Assembly (NCBI GenBank): GCA_025456165.1 | Contig: JALOLI010000077.1 | Coordinates: forward strand, 1-8,805 | Reading direction: 5' to 3' | Source: Acidimicrobiia bacterium | GTDB lineage: Bacteria; Actinomycetota; Acidimicrobiia; UBA5794; UBA11373 | DNA: 8,805 nucleotides | Shown: positions 5,724-8,805 of the stretch, in pieces | Position numbering within the stretch: position 1 is the first letter of the stretch | How the letters are laid out: each line of letters starts with the position of its first letter | Made by a program: the position numbers and the translations under genes | The notes under the pieces: model-generated | What the model was told of the DNA's origin: nothing | The model's input: only the letters and a program-made list of their open reading frames with translations | Database searches by the model: none

Positions 5724-5749
5724 GGCGCGGCCGCATCTCCTGCCGCGCC
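5724..5749 (+). terminator. Hairpin after the LuxR-type regulator
   Basis: An inverted repeat with 8-bp arms GGCGCGGC (5724-5731) and GCCGCGCC (5742-5749) and a 10-nt loop lies 3 nt after the regulator's TGA. There is no T-run. Confidence 0.45.
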
Positions 5750-5772
5750 GGGACGGGGCGCGACCGCATCCC

Positions 5773-5778
5773 TAGGAT
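5773..5778 (+). promoter_or_regulatory. Possible -10 box for the AIM24-family gene
   Basis: TAGGAT lies about 55 nt before the GTG at 5834. It would give an ordinary leader of roughly 50 nt, which agrees with the strong ribosome binding site of that gene. No clear -35 element is seen. Confidence 0.35.
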
Positions 5779-5820
5779 CGTGAAGGGGTCGGCCGATTCG
5801 CCTACCCCCAAGGAAGCGAC

Positions 5821-5827
5821 GAGGAGG
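5821..5827 (+). promoter_or_regulatory. Ribosome binding site of the AIM24-family gene
   Basis: GAGGAGG sits 6 nt before the GTG at 5834. It decides this start within a frame that remains open as far upstream as 5540. Confidence 0.65.
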
Positions 5828-5833
5828 CGGCGG

Positions 5834-6610
5834 GTGCCCAGCCATCAGATCGACTTCGCCATCTACGGCGACGACATGCAGTTCGTGGAGATCGAACTCG
5901 ACCCGGGCGAGACGGTGGTCGCCGAGGCGGGGGCCATGATGTACCTCGAGGAGGGCATCACCTTCGAGACCCGCATGGGGGACGGCTCCGAGCCGGACCA
6001 GGGCATGTGGGGGAAGCTGAAGGGGGCCGGCAAGAGGGCCCTGACCGGCGAGTCCGTCTTCATGACCCACTTCACCAACCAGGGGTCCGCCCGGAGGAAG
6101 GTGGCCTTCGCCGCGCCCTACCCCGGGAAGATCATCCCGATCGACCTGGTGGCGGTGGGCGGCCGGCTCATTTGCCAGAAGGACTCGTTCCTGTGCGCGG
6201 CGCTGGGCACACGCGTGGGCATCGCCTTCAACCGCAAGCTGGGGGCCGGCTTCTTCGGCGGCGAGGGGTTCATCCTTCAGGACCTGCAGGGCGACGGCAA
6301 GGTGTTCGTCCATGCCGGCGGGACCATCATCGAGAAGCAACTGGCCGGCGAGACCCTGGCGGTGGACACCGGGTGCCTGGTGGCCTTCCAGCCGTCGGTG
6401 CAGTACGACATCCAGCGGGCCGGCAACCTCAAGTCGATGGTGTTCGGCGGGGAAGGCCTCTTCCTGGCCACCCTCCGGGGGGCGGGGAAGGTGTGGCTGC
6501 AATCCCTGCCCTTCTCCCGTCTGGCCGACCGCATCGCCCCCCTGGGCGGGGGCTCGGGCAAGGACGAAGGCTCGGTGATCGGGGGCCTCGGTTCGATCTT
6601 CGAGCGTTGA
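5834..6610 (+). CDS. AIM24 / TIGR00266 family protein
   Basis: This 258-aa protein is typical of the bacterial AIM24-like (TIGR00266, formerly DUF124) family. Recognisable stretches are the opening [20 protein letters not shown], then [117 protein letters not shown] and [12 protein letters not shown]. The family has a duplicated beta-helix/TRAP-like fold, and its biochemical role in bacteria is not established. No signal peptide or membrane helix is visible, so it is probably cytoplasmic. A GAGGAGG site fixes the GTG start. A hairpin at 6668-6694 follows. It is downstream of the LuxR-type regulator on the same strand, but a hairpin and a -10-like box between them suggest separate units. Confidence 0.9.
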   Translation: MPSHQIDFAIYGDDMQFVEIELDPGETVVAEAGAMMYLEEGITFETRMGDGSEPDQGMWGKLKGAGKRALTGESVFMTHFTNQGSARRKVAFAAPYPGKIIPIDLVAVGGRLICQKDSFLCAALGTRVGIAFNRKLGAGFFGGEGFILQDLQGDGKVFVHAGGTIIEKQLAGETLAVDTGCLVAFQPSVQYDIQRAGNLKSMVFGGEGLFLATLRGAGKVWLQSLPFSRLADRIAPLGGGSGKDEGSVIGGLGSIFER

Positions 6611-6667
6611 CGCGACCCCTCGCTCCGGCCCGGCGGGGCTCCGTCCGGGGCCTCCGCGGGGCCCTGC

Positions 6668-6694
6668 GGCCGGTCCCGAGTGGCGCGACCGGCC
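6668..6694 (+). terminator. Hairpin after the AIM24-family gene
   Basis: An inverted repeat with 8-bp arms GGCCGGTC (6668-6675) and GACCGGCC (6687-6694) and an 11-nt loop lies 57 nt after the stop and just before the next promoter-like sequence. Confidence 0.4.
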
Positions 6695-6704
6695 CTCGAG
6701 TTGG

Positions 6705-6710
6705 CAAACT
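6705..6710 (+). promoter_or_regulatory. Weak -10-like box before the membrane-anchored hypothetical
   Basis: CAAACT keeps the two most important -10 bases (A at 2, T at 6) and ends 6 nt before the ATG at 6717, the same geometry as at 1023, 4638 and 5111. The GCAGGG directly touching the ATG is too close to be a ribosome binding site. Confidence 0.3.
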
Positions 6711-6716
6711 GCAGGG

Positions 6717-7478
6717 ATGAGCACCCGAGTGCGTAAGGTCTGGTGGGTCTTCGGGGGCCTCGGCGTAGCCGCGCTGGTGGCCGGCGGGGTGCTGCTCTTT
6801 GCCTTCCGCGACTTCGCCACCCCCCTCGGCGAGGAGGAGGTGGGCCTCACCGTGGTCACCGGAGGCGGCGCCCCCGGCGACCACGGCCTCTACACCTACG
6901 CCACCACCGGCTTCGAGAGCACCAACGCCCTGGCGGGCAGCCGCCACGACTACCCGGCCCAGACCTACCTCACCATCCAGCCGGGGGGCTGCGGCGAACT
7001 GGTCCGCTGGCAGGCCCTGGAGCAGCGCTGGGAGGAGTGGGATCTCTGCCCCGACGGCACGATGAGCGGCTTCACCTCCTTCCACGAGTGGTTCCGCGTG
7101 CCCAACACCGACATCTGGGTCTGCCCGGCTCCGGCGCCCATCCAGGGAGAGCCGGGAGCGGCCTGGACCGTGGAGTGCACCCGGGCGGGCGGCGAGGAAA
7201 CGGGGATGGCCGCCAAGACCCTGGCGTACGAGGTCATCGGCTTCGAGACCCTGACCGTCGGGGACGAAGCCGTCGAGACGCTCCACGTGCAGATCAGGGG
7301 GGTGGAGCGCGGTGCCACCCGCGGCACCAGCCTGAGCGACCTGTGGTTCCTCTCCGGGACCAACCTGCCGGTGCGCTGGGTGGAGCAGCGGGACACCGTC
7401 TCCGACAGCCGCATCGGTGAGGTGGGGTACAGCGAGCACTACGAGGCGACGCTGATCTCGCTCCTCCCCGGCGCCTGA
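6717..7478 (+). CDS. Membrane-anchored hypothetical protein, extracytoplasmic domain
   Basis: This 253-aa protein belongs to no family I recognise. A short basic start (RVRK) is followed by one hydrophobic helix at about 9-30 with no cleavage motif, so residues 31-253 should lie outside the cell. The exported part has four cysteines (92, 111, 136, 154), enough for two disulfides, and is rich in tryptophan and tyrosine in beta-like segments (LVRWQALEQRWEEWDLCPDG, FHEWFRVPNTDIWVCP). The last third (YEVIGFETLTVGDEAVETLHV, then LSDLWFLSGTNLPVRWVEQRD) resembles a lipoprotein-like or LolA-like beta sheet only in general character. A -10-like CAAACT 6 nt upstream supports the ATG. Tandem hairpins separate it from the convergent RTX gene. 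The gene call is firm and the function unknown. Confidence 0.75.
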   Translation: MSTRVRKVWWVFGGLGVAALVAGGVLLFAFRDFATPLGEEEVGLTVVTGGGAPGDHGLYTYATTGFESTNALAGSRHDYPAQTYLTIQPGGCGELVRWQALEQRWEEWDLCPDGTMSGFTSFHEWFRVPNTDIWVCPAPAPIQGEPGAAWTVECTRAGGEETGMAAKTLAYEVIGFETLTVGDEAVETLHVQIRGVERGATRGTSLSDLWFLSGTNLPVRWVEQRDTVSDSRIGEVGYSEHYEATLISLLPGA

Positions 7479-7485
7479 GTCTCTG

Positions 7486-7526
7486 TCTCCCCTGCGGCTG
7501 CGGGGGAGATGCGGCCGAAGGCCGCA
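7486..7526. terminator. Tandem hairpins between convergent genes
   Basis: Two adjacent stem-loops lie in the 74-bp gap. The first has arms TCTCCCCTGC (7486-7495) and GCGGGGGAGA (7500-7509), with one G-T wobble and a 4-nt loop. The second has arms TGCGGCC (7510-7516) and GGCCGCA (7520-7526) around a GAA loop. They are followed by a GGGGGG run. They could terminate transcription from both sides; the compact back-to-back form also resembles dispersed palindromic (REP-like) elements. Confidence 0.6.
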
Positions 7527-7552
7527 GAGGGGGGAGCACCGCTCCTCCACCC

Positions 7553-8805
7553 TCACCCCTCGCAGGACGCCGCCGTCTCCAGCAGGCAGATGTCGTAACC
7601 GGTCCCGCCGCTTCCCCGGTCGTTCCCGTCGCCGCCGGTGAGGACGTCGTCACGCGGGCCGCCCTGCAGTTCGTCGGCACCGGAGTCCCCCTGGGCCAGG
7701 TCGTTCCCGTCGCCGCAATCGAGCAGATCGTCGCCGGCCCCGCCGGACAGCCGGTCGTCGTTGTCCCCGCCGAAGAGGCGATCGTCGCCGGTGCCGCCGT
7801 GAAGGCGGTCGTCTCCGCTCCGCCCGCGGAGTCGGTCGTGGCCGGGTCCACCCCGCAACACGTCGGGCCCGGGCCCGCCCCGCAGGAGGTCGCCGCCGCG
7901 GGCGCCGGCAAGGCGATCCCTGCCGCGTCCTCCGGCGAGCGTGTCGGCTCCCGGGCCGCCGAAGAGGTGATCCCGTCCTTCGGAGCCGGCGAGGCGGTCG
8001 GCGTCCTCGCCTCCCTCGAGGCGGTCGTCGCCGTCTTCGCCGTCTAGCAAGTCGGCTCCGGCCCCGCCCCGCAGGGTGTCGTTCCCCGGCCCCCCGCGCA
8101 GGGTGTCGGCCCCACCCTCGCCGAAGACCACATCGTCGCCGTCGCCTCCGGTCACCACGTCGTCGCCTTCCCCGGCGCAGATGAGGTCGTCGCCGCCGGC
8201 GCCATCTACCAGGTCGCGCCCGCCGAGAGTCACGATCACGTCGTCTCCACTGGTTCCGGTGATCACATCGACGCCGGCGCTGCCCAGGTGGGTGGGGGAC
8301 CGGCCTTGGCAGGTGAAGGGGCCCGTCCCGGTGAGCGTCTGGATCCAGGGGGCCACCGCCGCCACGCGGGTGTACATCGCCGGGAGACCGGGCAGGGCGC
8401 AGCCCACCCCCCACCCGGCAATGCCCGCCAGGGTGGGCCCGCCCGGCGACTCGACGAACAGGGGCGCCCCCCGGTCGCCGCTGCAGGCCCCGGCGCCGCC
8501 GTGCTCCAGGTCTCCGGCGCACACCATGAATGCTGGTGAGAAGGCGTCGCCGTGGATCAGGGTGCACCGGGCGTCCTCGAGCAGTGGGATCGCCGACTGC
8601 TGCAGAGTGCGCGGCAGGCGATCGGGGTCGAAGGTATCTCCCCATCCCACGGCGAGCGCCGGCCCGGGCAGGGGGGCGGCGGACGGCAGGCTCGCCGGCT
8701 GGGCCGCCGTCGGGGCCGCCAACTCGACCAAGGCGGCGTCGTAGAGGTCGGCGCCGTCGTGGCGAGGGTGGAGGTGGAAGGCCACCGCGGCCAGGCGCTC
8801 CCCGC
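7553..8805 (-). CDS. Trypsin-fold pseudoprotease with 26 RTX repeats, 5' end missing
   Basis: The frame runs off the right edge, leaving the last 416 residues. The first part is the C-terminal half of a chymotrypsin-like (S1) domain: the catalytic-Asp region (DLYDAALVELAAP), AVGWGDT, paired cysteines in RCTLIHGD...MVCAG, the oxyanion-hole region at GACSGDRGAPLF, and GIAGWGVGCALPGLPAMYTRVAAVAPWI. The active-site serine of GDSGGP is arginine here (codon CGG at 8473-8471) and the second glycine is alanine, so peptidase activity is not expected. The catalytic histidine lies outside the window. After a short linker come 26 unbroken RTX nonapeptides (GGxGxDxLx), which should fold into a calcium-binding beta-roll outside the cell, and a tail YDICLLETAASCEG with a cysteine pair common in actinobacterial RTX proteins. 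Probable role: secreted or surface binding or adhesion (inference). A signal peptide, if any, is beyond the edge. Confidence 0.88.
   Translation of the reverse strand, partial: GERLAAVAFHLHPRHDGADLYDAALVELAAPTAAQPASLPSAAPLPGPALAVGWGDTFDPDRLPRTLQQSAIPLLEDARCTLIHGDAFSPAFMVCAGDLEHGGAGACSGDRGAPLFVESPGGPTLAGIAGWGVGCALPGLPAMYTRVAAVAPWIQTLTGTGPFTCQGRSPTHLGSAGVDVITGTSGDDVIVTLGGRDLVDGAGGDDLICAGEGDDVVTGGDGDDVVFGEGGADTLRGGPGNDTLRGGAGADLLDGEDGDDRLEGGEDADRLAGSEGRDHLFGGPGADTLAGGRGRDRLAGARGGDLLRGGPGPDVLRGGPGHDRLRGRSGDDRLHGGTGDDRLFGGDNDDRLSGGAGDDLLDCGDGNDLAQGDSGADELQGGPRDDVLTGGDGNDRGSGGTGYDICLLETAASCEG
7583..8284 (-). repeat. 27-bp tandem repeats encoding 26 RTX nonapeptides
   Basis: Exactly 26 consecutive 9-residue units occupy 702 bp with no insertion or deletion. 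Every unit keeps the aspartate at position 6. Most keep glycine at positions 1, 2 and 4; the divergent units are TLGGRDLVD, GGEDADRLA, GGDNDDRLS, CGDGNDLAQ and GGPRDDVLT. The middle units (roughly 10-20) carry many arginines. The DNA repeats are diverged, so this is an old array under protein-level selection. Confidence 0.9.

Noticed and set aside
7583..8284. Regular 27-bp repeats as a possible CRISPR array or satellite
   Set aside because: The repeats are continuous without spacers and translate in frame into RTX nonapeptides with a conserved aspartate.

Overview
The window is a very GC-rich, gene-dense stretch with many GTG starts. It most resembles a free-living high-GC actinobacterium; an Acidimicrobiia-like lineage is my inference and is not proven by the sequence. 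Supporting signs are the heliorhodopsin gene, the lutABC-type operon, the many single-pass membrane-anchored proteins, and several start codons lying 6-7 nt after a TANNNT-like -10 box, as in leaderless actinobacterial genes. No tRNA, rRNA, CRISPR array, transposase or integrase is visible.

Layout, left to right. Positions 1-489 (+) hold the 3' end of an unrecognised protein. Next is a membrane-anchored chagasin/I42-type cysteine-protease inhibitor (546-986, +). A compact, translationally coupled lutABC-like operon for lactate oxidation follows (1035-3681, +) and ends in a perfect GC-rich hairpin. Converging on it from the minus strand is a complete heliorhodopsin (3828-4625), with its own promoter and a hairpin after its stop. 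Upstream of that on the same strand is a 32-residue lysine/alanine/proline repeat protein (4750-4848), followed by two hairpins. A 275-bp divergent intergenic region separates it from a LuxR-type regulator with a degenerate receiver domain (5124-5720, +). Then come an AIM24/TIGR00266 family protein (5834-6610, +) and an unrecognised membrane-anchored protein (6717-7478, +). The window closes with the C-terminal part of a secreted trypsin-fold protein carrying 26 RTX calcium-binding nonapeptides (7553-8805, -), with tandem hairpins lying between these two convergent genes.

Apart from lutABC, the genes look like independent transcription units, most bounded by their own hairpin. The most notable points are: (i) a heliorhodopsin that keeps its key residues, next to a histone-tail-like micro-protein and a divergent non-canonical LuxR regulator; (ii) a LutB lacking the segment that normally carries the first [4Fe-4S] motif, in frame; (iii) an RTX protein whose trypsin-like domain has GDRGAP instead of GDSGGP, which predicts a dead protease; and (iv) the repeated -10-box-to-start-codon geometry that suggests leaderless transcription.
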